NCBI GenBank assembly: GCA_021292105.1
Contig: CM037860.1
Coordinates: forward strand, 14,898,698 to 14,962,697
DNA: 64,000 nucleotides
Source of the DNA: Anadara kagoshimensis
Taxonomy: Eukaryota > Mollusca > Bivalvia > Arcoida > Arcidae
Direction: 5' to 3'
Shown: piece after piece, positions 14,501 to 22,910 of the stretch
Numbering within the stretch: the stretch's first letter is position 1
Layout: each line of letters starts with the position of its first letter
Notes under the pieces: generated by a model
The model's input: the letters and a program-made list of their open reading frames with translations, nothing else
Databases searched by the model: none
What the model was told of the DNA's origin: nothing
Program-made: the position numbers and the translations under genes

Positions 14501-17500
14501 AACAACCTACAGCTTTTGTAAGGTAAGATTATGCTGCAAGTTTCTAGAGTTCATGGGAAAAGTTTATGCTGTAATTTCCTAGCGTTTGTGGGGAATGTTT
14601 ATGTGTTTCTTATAAAGTTTCTTGGTATAATTTTTTTTTTTTGGAAATGTCAAGTTTTTTGAGTCCATATCCAATGGAAATAAATATTCCACACCAATCA
14701 ATTTTTTGGAGTGTCATATGATATCATATGATACTATGCCAACCCTACTACATATTTTGACATTATCTAGTTACATCAATCTAAATATTAATACATGGTA
14801 TTTGAATTGAAATCAATAGAGGAATTTCATTGCACATCTATGACCTTTTTTGCTTCACTTTTTTTTTTAAATATTTAAGTTACCATAGCTTACAAATTTG
14901 TTTTAGGACTACAAAATTTTATTCTCTATGTTTTGGCTGTTTTAAATGGATTCAGACTTCAGTAATGTCAAAATAATCACATCATCATCACCAAAATTAA
15001 TCCATTTATTCCAGTAAATTTTACTGGTAACTAAGTTATAATGACCATTATACAAATGTACCAGACTTTGAAGTTACTAAAGAGGAACATTAATGTATGC
15101 TACAGACTTCCAGGCTAATATTCAGAGACTATGTCATATCTATACAAATGTGTATGCTAATATGATAATATTGATTTTCCATTATACCGATGTTAAAGTC
15201 GGCCAGAATTTTTCACTTTGTACCTTAAATCATTTAACTCACATCTGTGTTTTCTATAATAAGCCATTAACTAAGACATCTACTGTGTCCATCAAATATA
15301 AGTCAGTATTGTCTCATGTTTCTTTTATATATTATAACTAAGTTAAGTCACATTCTACCATCTAATGCATTTTCTCTACTGAGAGGAGCAGAGTAATGAA
15401 GTTCTATTCACCAGTCAAGAATTTTTCACTTATATTAAAGTCAGTTCAGAGATGGTAGAGGAAACTGGAGTTCCCAAACAAAGCCACCAACCTTCAACAA
15501 GTAAAGTGACAAACTTTCTCGCACCAGAATCTGTCTAAAGTGGGACTGAACCTAGACTACAAGTAGGGCTGTGATCCATAAGTATATGTTATAGATCACT
15601 CTGTCATCAAGGTAGTGGGTACCCTCTGTAAAGAGAACCATGACATTTTCTATATTAACAACTTTCTAGGATCATAAATTACAGAATTTATTAAATTCCA
15701 CATGATAATATATAAATTTGTTGTAAACAGACCCTTTAAATTCTATGTAAAATTTAATGACTTAAGTTGTCAAATACTGTAAACCAGGAAATTTTAGCAA
15801 CAGTCTTAATTTGCATGTTTTGCTATCTGACATTTCCCCTGAATTAAAACTGTGCTTAAATTTTCGTGTTTACCATATTTTTTCAGGGACAAAAGACACT
15901 CTGTATGCACATAAAAAGTTGTTCCACTTAAATAAAACTGGGCTCAATCCTTTTGTAACAAGAGCCCCAATAGATGTTCAACTGGCTAACAATGTATGCC
16001 AGTAAATTTTTATTTACAACAAGCAAATGTTATGTGGAATTTCATAATATAGGTACCTGTCAAATGCCCCACTATCTACTTTCTATATTTTACATTTGAA
16101 CAAAATCAGTTGTGAATCCTACTTAAAGCATTTTTACTATTTATTGTAACAGGGGGGAACTTAAATCGCTAAAATAAGTATGCATCAATATGAACAGGTT
16201 TACAGTATACATAACATATTACTTCACTAATCAGAGATTTAATTATGAGCATTCCCTATTTTTGAATCACACAGTAGACATAGTGTCTATTAAAATTATT
16301 TCTCAATGGCAAAAAATCACATTGAATCTTTAATCAACTTATTAAGTGTAATTAAATAAATTAGTCAACAATACTGCCTGCTGATTTAATAGATTATAAA
16401 ATCATACAATCTTCTCTAAATTTGATTGTGTACTTGATTGAACTTTGTTTTCAATTCTGAGTAAAAATCATTAACATTATTATGCATGTCAAAATTTTTA
16501 CACTTAATAGTGTTTATGAAAATCCTATTGCCTGTCTGCCTACCTGTCTCTAATTGAAAGTAAATATTCAGACTGGAATGTAATATTTTTATTTATCATA
16601 TACTTAGTAGTAAATACGTAGTTTCTGCACACTAAGATACGGCTAAAATGACGTCATCCATATCACCGACCGCACACGCCCGGTCGAAAAAGCCATATCA
16701 GAACAAATAGATCTAATCACTATATCAATTAGAAAATTCTTTGATGGCATCCCTACGCCTTAAATAAAGGTGAACCGCGAAGGAATATTATGCGAATGGA
16801 ATTGGAGGAATACATTTAAACTAGTCTAAATAGTCTAATTGCCGCAAAGTTGAATTTTGTGTTATATTCTTGATAAATGTCTGTATTTAATGCATGTTTT
16901 TGTTTTAAATGATAAAAAAATGAAGTTTATGATAAACAGAATAAAATATGGTGAAATCCATATCATATGCCATATCAGACCTTGACCAATATCAAACCTC
17001 GGGCTAAAGCCCTCTGTCTGATATGGGGGGGGGGGGGGGGGGGGGGGGGGTCTCGGTCAGATATGGCATATGATATGAATTTCACCATGTATTATTCTAT
17101 ATGTAATAAATACACGTATAGGATTTTTAAAATTATACAAGAGGTGCATATCCTTCCAGAGCACTCAGCCTCACTTCCCTAGTGAAAGTCCAATTGTTTA
17201 ACTTAAATTTGTTGGTTAACAAAGTTTTAACTTTGCATTTTGGATTGTGATTTGGGCATGGACTGTTTGAGCTTTAACAGATAGAATTTCCAGCAATAAC
17301 AATGATGTCATATGTTTCAGTAAGGGACACTCAGTTTTTAAATATTTTCGAAACCATAGCCAGCTTGTAATTGTAACGGGATCCTTTCTACATGCTTAAC
17401 ATTTTAACATACAAAAAGCAACCTGCTCCTGTGAATTCTCGCTTTAAAAGGAAAAGTAACAAAAGAACTTCTACCACGCACGAAGAGAAAGGAAAAATAA

Positions 17501-20500
17501 AAAGAAGAAGAAATGAGATTTTTCTGTACATAATGTATATATTAGGTACTAAGAAATGCTTTTTTTAAGTACCCCATGCATTTAAAATTCACAAGTTACC
17601 AGGTAAAAACTAAAAACTAAACCATGTTCCAGAGCAATATCTGTATTTTGAGTAAGTAAAAATTCATTCTAAAATATTTTTGTACAGCACTATAATTGCA
17701 ATTATATGCATATCCCTATAACCCTTATATGGCTAAATGGGTCGCTTTGACAATTTTCCCCTATCACCTTTATTTTATAGCCAGATAAACAAAATTTTAT
17801 AGCATGTTTTGGGATGTAAAAATATTTATATACTAGAATATATATATATTAACATGCCACCCTCTGAATCCAAACATAATTATATTACCCATAATCTCCC
17901 TTCATTTCAACAAGTGGCAGAATTTGGTTTCGGTTGTGTCTCAACCTGTCAATTACAACTTTTCTTTGAATTGTTTATTTATTTTCTCATTCTATATTTA
18001 GAATAACATGTTTATAACTTTAAATGTTTTATGTTCTGATCATAAATTGACATTAAATATAACATTTGAAACTACTAGGGCTAGTCTGGGGAGGGGAGAA
18101 TGCATGTATGCTCCAAACTTTTGTTGCTGTAACAAATTTTATACATTTTGTGTATTTATTTATGAGCCATGCATTCTAAATGAAAGATATAATTTTTTAT
18201 CTCTTTCATACAGCTCAGATTGTATCAGAATTTGGGACTTTGTGTCTTTTTTTTAACATTTTTTTTCCGAAACTCCATAGAAGATTTGCATGTTAGTCTT
18301 GTTAGATTCTCACCATATATGCCCTCTTTTACTAAAACCCTGAATCTGCATATGGGTAGGTACCTATTACATTTAAAGTGACAATAAAACCTCAGCTTCA
18401 TTGGTTTAGAAAATTCTATATATCAATATATTAAGATATTGCCTAATTGAGTTGTTTCCCTTTAAATAGTTCATTCCACCACTCCTGTGTTCAGTTAAAA
18501 TGGTACATTGCATTCAAGATTATCTGACTTATATATCAAAGTGGTCAGTCCCAGATAGATGGAAGAAAAAACACTATCTTTGCCAAGTTTACTAACACAT
18601 TTTCACAAACTAGGATACAAAAATTCAAGCAAAGAATATAAAAATTATTTTAATATTATTACAATTATATTATTATTATAACATTTTGATTTTCTCTGTG
18701 ACAAAGGCAATAATTTTTTTTCATTAGAAATTTCTTTCTATCAGTTAAATCATGAATTCACTCATAATGAAAATATATCATCTGCACCCAATATGTAAAC
18801 TATGGTAATACACATGTACATGTGGTTCAGTTTAAACATAAATTTAGTTTATTCATTGATTAACAGCAGGTTGTACTGTACTTACCCAAGCCTGTGACGA
18901 CTGATATCTCTACTTAATCTTTGTTCTAGGTACTGTCCAATTCTATCTAACTTTTCAGGTGATGTCATGGCATAAAATGTTAACTTGTCCATGTTGTTTT
19001 TCACTAACCCATCCTGAAAACAACCCAAAATTGTTTATACTACCAGTAAGGACTGTAAAGATTATTTTGATATACCATACATGTAAATGGTACTACTAGT
19101 ATAACTATAAAATATACAGTAATTTTCAAATCATGGTGATATATAAAGTATAGATAAAATATTACAACTATTTGCAAAATCATGAGATAGAAAATTCACT
19201 GTGCATCGAAGACTTTTTCCAATTCCAACACCATGCAGGATTTATGCTCTGCTGTCATATACTGAGAAAATTTTCAGTTATTCTGTTATATTTCATTTTT
19301 TATATTTACAATTCATCTTCTAAACTATATTTAAAATTGATTTATGTATTATAGATATGGGTTGTCAATATAAACAATATGTAACAATAACAACAAGGTA
19401 CTGTGGTACATTATACATTTATTGCCTTTGAGTGAGGGATATATGAACATTTGTTCACCCGCAACAAGTCATATTTGACTGTTAAGGGTGAACAAATGTT
19501 CATATCTCCCTCAAACAAAGGCAATAAATTGTTTATTATACCGAAAGATAACCATTTTAATAAGAAAGACTGAAAGAAAGAAAAATATTTTAAACAAGAG
19601 GCCCATGGGCCTTATACGCTCACCTGATAACTAATGGCTAGCTGATAGATTTAAAGAAAACATAAATACTAAACCCCAATGAATTTTTTCTTTCCATCAA
19701 AGTGATCATTGCATCAATACCTACAACATTCTAATATACATGCCTATACAAAACTTTTATAGTTTTCAAGATAATTAACCATTTCAGTATTGTTTTCGCA
19801 TCTGTGACCTTGACCTTTGAACCCATGACCTTTTTCTATACCTCAAAATGATCATTGTATCAATACCTACAACATTCTAATATACATGCCTATACAAAAA
19901 GTTTATAGTTTTCGAGATAATTAACCATTTCGGTATTGATTCGCATCTGTGACCTTGACCTTTGAACCCATGACCTTTTTCTATACCTCAAAATGATCAT
20001 TGTATCAATACCTACAACATTCTAATATACATGCCTATACAAAAAGTTTATAGTTTTCGAGATAATTAACCATTTCGGTATTGATTCGCATCTGTGACCT
20101 TGACCTTTGAACCCATGACCTTTTTCTATACATCAAAATGATTGTTGTATCAATACCTACAACATTCTAATATACATGCCTATACAAAAAGTTTATAGTT
20201 TTCGAGATAATTAACCATTTCGGTATTGTCTCGCATCTGTGATCTTGACCTTTGAACCCATGACCTTTTTCTATACATCAAAATGATCGTTGTATCAATA
20301 CCTACAACATTCTAATATACATGCCTATACAAAAAGTTTATAGTTTTCGAGATAATTAAACATTTCTGTATTGTTTCGCATCTGTGACCTTGACCTTTGA
20401 ACCCATGACCTCTTTCTGTACATCAAAATGATCGTTGTATCAATACCTACAGCATTCTAATATACATGCCTATACAAAAAGTTTATAGTTTTCGAGATAA

Positions 20501-21272
20501 TTAAACATTTCCGTATTGTTTCGCATCTGTGACCTTGACCTTTGAACCCATGACCTTTTTCTATATATCAAAATGATCGTTGTATCAATACCTACAACAT
20601 TCTAATATAAATGCCTATACAAAAAGTTTATAGTTTTCGAGATAAGTAACCATTTTGGTATTGTTTTACATCTGTGACCTTGACCTTTGAACCCATGACC
20701 TTTTTCTATACACCAAAATGATTGTTGTATCAATACCTACAACATTCTAATATACATGCCTATACAAAAAGTTTATAGTTTTCGAGATAATAATTATAAT
20801 CAGAGGTAAAAAAAATTAGGTCACGACCTTCATAATTGACCTTGACCTCAATTTGAAGATACTAACAAGAAGATGTCAAAACTGAAAACCCCATGTCATT
20901 ATCTGGCCAAATAGTCAAGTTATAACAATTTGAAGCTATTTTACGATTTTTTCAAAATTAAACGCAAAAACGCGTAACCTATTTTTGTCCGAATTTCACA
21001 AAATGAACAAAACTATAGGCTAAAGACCCTAGAGAAGCCAAATATCACATCAGATTTTTTCTCTAATCAATACTTTCGGAGAAGAAGATTTTTTAAGATT
21101 TTGCACCCTAGGTCACCTTGACCTAGTTATGGTAGCCATGGCAACACCACGAACAAATTTGAATTGCACCGACCAAAACATGCATCTGACCAAGTCTCGT
21201 TGAAATCTGCCCAGTGGTTCGTGAGAAGAAGATGAAAATGTAAAAGTTTACGACGACAACGACGACGACGAC

Positions 21273-21304
<32 letters not shown>

Positions 21305-21319
21305 CGACAGACAACGGAC

Positions 21320-21351
<32 letters not shown>

Positions 21352-22910
21352 TGGCTCAGGTGAGCTAAAAAGACATCATTCCTTCCCCGATTCATTGCTT
21401 TTTTTCCTATCGGAACTCATCGGAGGCAAACGCTAGAATGTCATGACCGATTCTTCATCGATGACATCATATCATTGTGACATCATGGTGTGTTCAGAAG
21501 AGGTGGGATATGATGTTTTCAGAAGGATACAAGATGTTTTCTCCACCCTGATTACATGATCCAACAATCCAATCAAATTACAGATAGTATCGTATTTTTC
21601 TAATAAGGTATAATAATATATTTATGAATACCATAACAAGTGGAAAGGGGCCTCGGTGGTCAAGTGGTCTAGAGCACACACTTATGGATCACAGTAGCCC
21701 TTACCATCTAGGTTTGAATTTCAGTCAGGACAAATCCTGGTGCAAGAGAGTTTGAGTGCCTTAAAAGTCAGTGGTTTTTTCAAAGTCTAGAACTGACCAT
21801 TTGAATACCAGTGGAAAAATCTCGACTGAGACTTCAGTCTACAGACTTCACTCTATTCATCCAATGCAGAAAACATCTGGAAAATGGTTGATGTCATATT
21901 TTCTCAAAACATGACAACAAATACCCAGTTAGTGTTTGTTTGATGTTTCAAATATTATATATCAGCGATACGGCATGAATTTGATACTGAAAGTGGAAGC
22001 AGCAAATGACCAAAGATACATCAGTAATTCATGCTGGAGAATCATTCATACATGACATGTATTCATTGATGTGTGTTAATATAAATGTGTGTCACTGGCA
22101 GGGGTTGAAAATTTTTTCAGATGAGCTAAAGCCCAGGATTTTTAGATACAGAAAATCATAAGCCCACAATTTTTTTCATCAAGTCCAAAGTTTGATTAAC
22201 GTCAGAATCAAAGAAGAAAAAATGGCAGAATCAATCAATATGTATCATTTCTATCGACAGTTAGAGGATAATATTTACAATTCATTTCTGCGTTATCCTC
22301 TCATCATGAGAATTTGTCAACCCATGACTGTTAAAACATTGGGCACTTATCATATTTGGAGTTTTCATTGTTTTGTGGCTTTCTTTTCTCACCACTGGAG
22401 CCCGATCAAGTCGGCTTGTTGGATGTGAAATTAAAATTAAACAGCAACATCATCGTACATGATGACTGAACATTTGAAGTGATTGCAAGCGCAATAACTA
22501 TCTAGATTTTTCTGTCAGTAGAAGGCTTAAGCTGCCAAACCTCAAGATTAGCATTTCTTACAAGCGCTGTAATGATCAAGAATGAATGTAAACAACAGAG
22601 CAACATCACTACGGCTCATTTTTCAAGATTTTTTTAAGACATCAGATGACAGTTGGAAATAAATCTCATTAGTCATCTCAGTATTTAAGCCCAACGGGCT
22701 TTTCAGTAAAATTTTTACCAAGTCCTGCAAGCCAAATTTCTAATCCCTGGCATCGGGCTTGAAGAATTTTTAACCCCTGACGGTGTGTATTTCAAATGCA
22801 TGTGTTAGAAAGTCTAAAGTCAAATATAGATACCTCTGAGTTAACTGGAAATATATCATCCACAAGCCGTTTGTAACGTGGCCTTAATGCCGCGACACAA
22901 CCACAGCATC
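635..22910 (-). CDS. EFR3: EFR3 homolog, N-terminal half (7 exons, partial at both ends)
   Basis: The seven exons are 22834-22910, 18886-19013, 13610-13760, 13096-13217, 2589-2726, 1454-1585 and 635-713, 827 nt in all and in phase throughout. The spliced product matches the EFR3 family from the N-terminal Cys cluster (GCCGC) and ALRPRYKRLVD, through DGLVK, LTFYA, PEKLDRIG, KFANIEED, PSYHRRYDFF, GLQGIVRKT, HMDKI and FRDL, to FKIIMYS. Family knowledge: EFR3 is a palmitoylated, armadillo/HEAT-like helical protein. It recruits PI 4-kinase III-alpha with TTC7 and FAM126/hyccin to the plasma membrane for PI4P synthesis, and it affects synaptic function in flies. The Cys residues near the start fit palmitoylation. 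EFR3 proteins are usually about 800 residues, so roughly a third is here. The initiator exon lies upstream and was not located; the rest lies beyond the window's low end. Strong donors (mostly GTAAG) and the absence of stops argue for a live gene. Confidence 0.95.
888..1350 (+). repeat. Dispersed bivalve-type repeat in an EFR3 intron
   Basis: Contains 'tgtgaccttgacctttaaaa', 'caagtttgatgagaatcc', a second 'tgaccttgaccta', and a tail 'cagacagacaggacgattcc' followed by 'tatatacccccaaac'. The same kind of tail ends the repeat at 50100-50335. Family assignment is by pattern memory only. Confidence 0.5.
1454..1585 (-). CDS. EFR3: EFR3 coding exon (seventh; ETVFRDL, RASYGNV)
   Basis: 132 nt. The first base completes Asp and the exon ends with AT of a split Ile codon. 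The acceptor is atattag and the donor is gtaagt. The product starts FMSVDLESPKDEEHPAYIAE and continues TVFRDLICRASYGNVKSTLR. The first dozen residues fall in a segment that varies among EFR3 proteins; the FR-L-RA-YGN core is conserved. Confidence 0.94.
1738..2013. repeat. Two-copy tandem duplication, 140-bp unit
   Basis: Both units start atgagccaatacaaa-gaaat (1738 and 1878). They share 'caagtgtaaggggtga', 'gagctttgcacttcattaaa' and a 'gt(t)cttc' end. The copies have diverged in the middle. Intronic. Confidence 0.85.
2486..2579. repeat. Compound microsatellite (GT)n(GA)n
   Basis: About 27 GT units (to 2540) then about 19 GA units with one interruption. In the EFR3 sense direction it reads (CT)n then (CA)n and begins 9 nt after the exon's last base (2589). 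Confidence 0.98.
2589..2726 (-). CDS. EFR3: EFR3 coding exon (sixth; GLQGIVRKT, HMDKI)
   Basis: 138 nt. The first base completes Lys and the exon ends with GA of a split Asp codon. The acceptor is cgtcgtag and the donor is gtaagt. The product includes IRTAGLRGLQGIVRKTITDD, NIWENVHMDKIIPSILYNM and HNP. A long (CT)n(CA)n tract in the sense strand starts just after the donor. The preceding intron is the largest between found exons, about 10.4 kb. Confidence 0.96.
2727..4574. other. EFR3 intron sequence without recognised elements
   Basis: Plain AT-rich sequence. No exon, tRNA-like head or inverted-repeat ends seen. Confidence 0.5.
4575..4839. mobile_element. Probable short TIR element (MITE)
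   Basis: The left end 'caggggttcaaaatt' is mirrored by 'aattttgaacctttg' at the right. Just inside, 'ggggtccaggacattttg' is mirrored by 'caaaaggtccctgacctt'. The ends are diverged and no target duplication was found. The ends resemble those of the element at 22099-22779. Confidence 0.55.
4895..4909. repeat. Homopolymer G15 after a short GT run
   Basis: Uninterrupted G15 directly after 'gtgtgtgtgt'. The exact length may be affected by sequencing error. Confidence 0.9.
5462..5530. promoter_or_regulatory. Cluster of promoter-like motifs in an EFR3 intron
   Basis: TGACGTCA (CRE, 5462-5469), GGGCGGGG (GC box, 5473-5480) and CAGCTG (E-box, 5496-5501) lie within 40 bp, in sequence otherwise poor in G+C. 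No transcript start or exon is evident nearby. Motif matches alone are weak evidence. Confidence 0.25.
5570..7268. other. EFR3 intron sequence, little recognised
   Basis: Contains one isolated 'ttttcaggtgagctaaaac' (5752-5770), the terminal motif of element G, with no recognisable body attached. Otherwise AT-rich with no supported feature. Confidence 0.45.
7272..7686. repeat. Tandem array, four diverged units of about 85-115 bp
   Basis: Units share 'aacagccagtctgacagtct', 'cagactggta', 'gaaagacttgtta', 'ttctatataccacaa' and 'tagtaaatgttg'. Starts are near 7275, 7358, 7462 and 7577. The first unit is the most diverged. Each unit is itself rich in short inverted copies of 'cagtctgacag'. Confidence 0.85.
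7985..8758. mobile_element. Fold-back transposable element with paired transposase-like zinc-finger fragments
   Basis: The outer TIR is cagtgtgtgccaaactt (7985) mirrored by aagtttggcacacactg (to 8758), flanked on both sides by the 6-bp direct repeat gactgg (7979-7984 and 8759-8764). Inside, arms of about 200 bp (about 8216-8422 and 8427-8625) are inverted copies meeting at a 4-nt centre near 8424. The left arm read on the plus strand encodes KFKQHWMEGRPWLQFDEEKC then VMKCTHCFEF. This resembles the N-terminal Cys-rich finger (W-L-x-x-D-x2-C/K-x-M-x-C-x2-C) of hAT/ZNF862-like transposase relatives. It is frameshifted relative to the preceding frame. The right arm has lost about 40 bp of this region. 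Confidence 0.85.
8955..9140 (-). mobile_element. SINE A copy (minus)
   Basis: Reading the minus strand gives the tRNA-like head (ggacctcggtggcctaaag) near 9138, then 'cacagcatctttcactgcct', 'aggtttacctggaacata', 'agaaaatttctcagttcact', and the tail. Moderately diverged. Confidence 0.75.
9150..9770 (+). mobile_element. SINE A copy (plus), split by a SINE B insertion
   Basis: The 5' part (to 9310) reads 'agaatcccactcagaataat', 'caacagtttgtcagttagtt', 'ctctggtttcctccacca'. It resumes at 9684 with 'gactgctttgatataagtga' and 'cttgactggg'-like sequence to about 9770. The interruption is exactly flanked by catacagaaatg. The tRNA-like head is degraded. Confidence 0.8.
9311..9683 (-). mobile_element. 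SINE B copy (minus) nested in SINE A
   Basis: On the minus strand the tRNA-like head starts near 9666 (cggtagttcagttggtagag, A-box-like) with 'tgggagatcatggattccat', then 'gtctgacccaagactt', 'gccaagcacttggcattatg', and a 3' part containing 'gacatttt(gatataagtg)aaat'. It is bounded by a perfect 12-bp target-site duplication, catacagaaatg, at 9299-9310 and 9684-9695. Confidence 0.9.
9771..10867. other. EFR3 intron sequence without recognised elements
   Basis: AT-rich with no supported exon, TIR or SINE head. A small (TTA)n run lies near 10740. Confidence 0.45.
10868..11090 (+). mobile_element. SINE-like dispersed repeat (3' body)
   Basis: Contains 'ttttggatgagactcaaaac', 'cgaggtcctgtgtctcagtg' and 'cacgctaaagacacc', a body motif common to mollusc SINE-like repeats. 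It ends at 'ggccacctgtggccgctaca'. No clear tRNA-like head. Confidence 0.5.
11715..11878. mobile_element. MITE E copy
   Basis: Ends tacagtccaacctgcc and ggtttgactgta are inverted copies. The interior has 'aaaggccacctctata', 'tgtatcccaattgttctgaa' and 'ggttcccttaggttgccttt'. The same layout occurs at 26535-26684 and 44987-45170. Confidence 0.85.
12057..12558. mobile_element. TIR element with complementary sub-terminal arms
   Basis: tacatgagccga at the left is mirrored by tcggctcatgta at the right. 'gggtgggtgtttacaatg' (about 12140) is mirrored by 'cattgtaaacacccatcc' (about 12475), and 'aaatggcggg' by 'caccgccattt'. No coding capacity seen. Confidence 0.75.
12870..13015 (+). mobile_element. 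SINE A 3' fragment (plus)
   Basis: Reads 'ggcagatccttgtatgagga', 'agtcagtggttttctccagg', 'atataagtaaaagaatcttg', 'actgaggcataaaac', the body and tail of SINE A. The head is missing. Confidence 0.6.
13096..13217 (-). CDS. EFR3: EFR3 coding exon (fifth; KFANIEED, PSYHRRYDFF)
   Basis: 122 nt, starting in phase 0 and ending with AA of a split Lys codon. The acceptor is aattttag and the donor is gtaagt. The product begins FMKFANIEEDNPSYHRRYDF and ends FRTK. This is the most strongly conserved EFR3 block. The preceding intron is short (392 bp) compared with its neighbours. Confidence 0.97.
13610..13760 (-). CDS. EFR3: EFR3 coding exon (fourth; YVVIAMDALD, helical repeat)
   Basis: 151 nt. The first base completes the split Gly codon and the exon ends after TCG. 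The donor is gtaagt. The product includes YVVIAMDALDLLLVSCHSHS, LNLFVESYLKMVQKLLE and LQVLATQS, amphipathic helices of the N-terminal EFR3 repeat region. The acceptor and first bases of this exon are duplicated 56 bp upstream in the intron (see the repeat at 13741-13842). Confidence 0.96.
13741..13842. repeat. Tandem duplication spanning the fourth EFR3 exon's acceptor
   Basis: Plus-strand 'ccatagctatcaccacataa' plus 'ctgaaaaacaaaaattgtcc' (13741-13780) is repeated at 13797-13836 with one inserted base. A diverged third copy follows near 13880-13915. In the sense direction this copies the pyrimidine tract, the AG, and the first 20 nt of exon sequence. Confidence 0.95.
13920..15370. other. EFR3 intron sequence; weak internal repetition only
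   Basis: Around 14040-14200, 'ggcaagaa-aggtaca' and 'cagcaagaataggtacaata' recur in diverged form. A 13-bp T run lies near 14630. No gene or mobile element could be supported. Confidence 0.4.
15372..15632 (-). mobile_element. SINE A copy (minus), near full length
   Basis: Minus-strand order: head near 15625 (ctaccttgatgacagagtga), 'ggatcacagccctacttgta', 'gttcagtcccactttagaca', 'gtcactttacttgttgaagg', 'ccagtttcctctaccatctc', 'tgaactgactttaatataag', tail. Intact layout, diverged sequence. Confidence 0.75.
16938..17104. mobile_element. Palindromic element with G26 at its centre
   Basis: The left arm 'atatggtgaaatccatatca' plus 'tatgccatatcagacc' (from 16946) is mirrored by 'ggtcagatatggcatatgat' plus 'atgaatttcaccatgt' (17056-17091). 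The interior 'tctgatatgg' runs into an uninterrupted G26 (17025-17050). Noncoding. Confidence 0.8.
17145..17265 (+). repeat. Dispersed repeat, copy shared with 48048-48170
   Basis: 'ccttccagagcactcagcct' and 'cacttccctagtgaaa', then 'gttttaactttgcatt' and 'ggattgtgatttgg', match the second locus in order. Class unknown. Confidence 0.6.
17270..18885. other. EFR3 intron sequence without recognised elements
   Basis: AT-rich with T-runs. No exon or mobile element supported up to the third exon's donor. Confidence 0.45.
18886..19013 (-). CDS. EFR3: EFR3 coding exon (third; DGLVK, LTFYA, PEKLDRIG)
   Basis: 128 nt, starting in phase 0 and ending with GG of a split Gly codon. The acceptor is gttttcag and the donor is gtaagt. 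The product runs DGLVKNNMDKLTFYAM, then SPEKLDRIGQYLEQRLSRD, ending RHRLG. This lies directly after the RPRYKRLVD segment in known EFR3 proteins. Confidence 0.96.
19416..19530. mobile_element. Perfect-style hairpin element (about 115 bp)
   Basis: The left arm 'atttattgcctttgagtgag' plus 'ggatatatgaacatttgttc' plus 'accc' is mirrored by 'gggtgaacaaatgttcatat' plus 'ctccctcaaacaaaggcaat' plus 'aaatt', with a loop of about 26 nt. It occupies most of its own length with paired arms, like a minimal MITE. Confidence 0.85.
19593..21370 (+). mobile_element. Element G copy with a 145-bp tandem core
   Basis: It begins 'aacaagaggcccatgggcct' and 'cgctcacctgata', and ends 'gctcacttgagcctttggct' plus 'caggtgagctaaaaa'. 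The core holds eight units with a period of 145 bp (the gatcatt/gatcgtt site recurs at 19704, 19850, 19995, 20140, 20285, 20430, 20575, 20720). Each unit carries 'tgaccttgacctttgaaccc'. A unique 3' region follows, then an (ACG)n run. No coding capacity. It lies between two EFR3 exons. Confidence 0.88.
21250..21309 (+). repeat. (ACG)n microsatellite inside element G
   Basis: About 20 cgacga-type triplets with two 'aac' interruptions, just before the element's terminal hairpin. The other element G copy has only a few such triplets at the same place (38170-38182). Confidence 0.95.
21648..21868 (+). mobile_element. SINE A copy (plus), clear tRNA-like head
   Basis: The head 'ggcctcggtggtcaagtggt' plus 'ctagagcac' resembles a tRNA A box, and 'aggtttgaatttc' resembles a B box. 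Then follow 'aatcctggtgcaagagagtt', 'agtcagtggttttttcaaag', 'ctcgactgag', tail. This is the clearest evidence that SINE A is tRNA-derived. Confidence 0.85.
22099..22779. mobile_element. TIR element, noncoding or decayed
   Basis: caggggttgaaaatttttt at the left is mirrored by aagaatttttaacccctg at the right. 'aaagccca' motifs occur near the left end and 'aagccca'/'gggctt' near the right. No target duplication and no recognisable transposase. One short open frame (22192-22428) matches nothing known to me. Confidence 0.7.
22834..22910 (-). CDS. EFR3: EFR3 coding exon (second; Cys cluster and RPRYKRLVD)
   Basis: 77 nt. It begins with two bases (GA) completing a codon split with the unseen first exon, and ends on a complete GAG codon. 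The acceptor is ccttgtag and the donor is gtatct. It encodes CCGCVAALRPRYKRLVDDIF and a few more residues, the EFR3 N-terminal signature. The Cys residues are the expected palmitoylation and membrane-anchoring site. An open frame runs upstream of the acceptor, but it lacks an in-frame ATG before a stop, so a separate first exon is needed. Confidence 0.95.

Noticed and set aside
21123..21342. Minus-strand poly-Val and poly-Arg frames
   Set aside because: Translation of the (ACG)n microsatellite.
21648..21730. Functional tRNA gene
   Set aside because: Only A- and B-box-like sequence is present; no closing acceptor stem. It is the head of SINE A.
22192..22428. 78-codon plus frame within the TIR element at 22099-22779
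   Set aside because: Not recognisable as a transposase or any other protein; likely chance.
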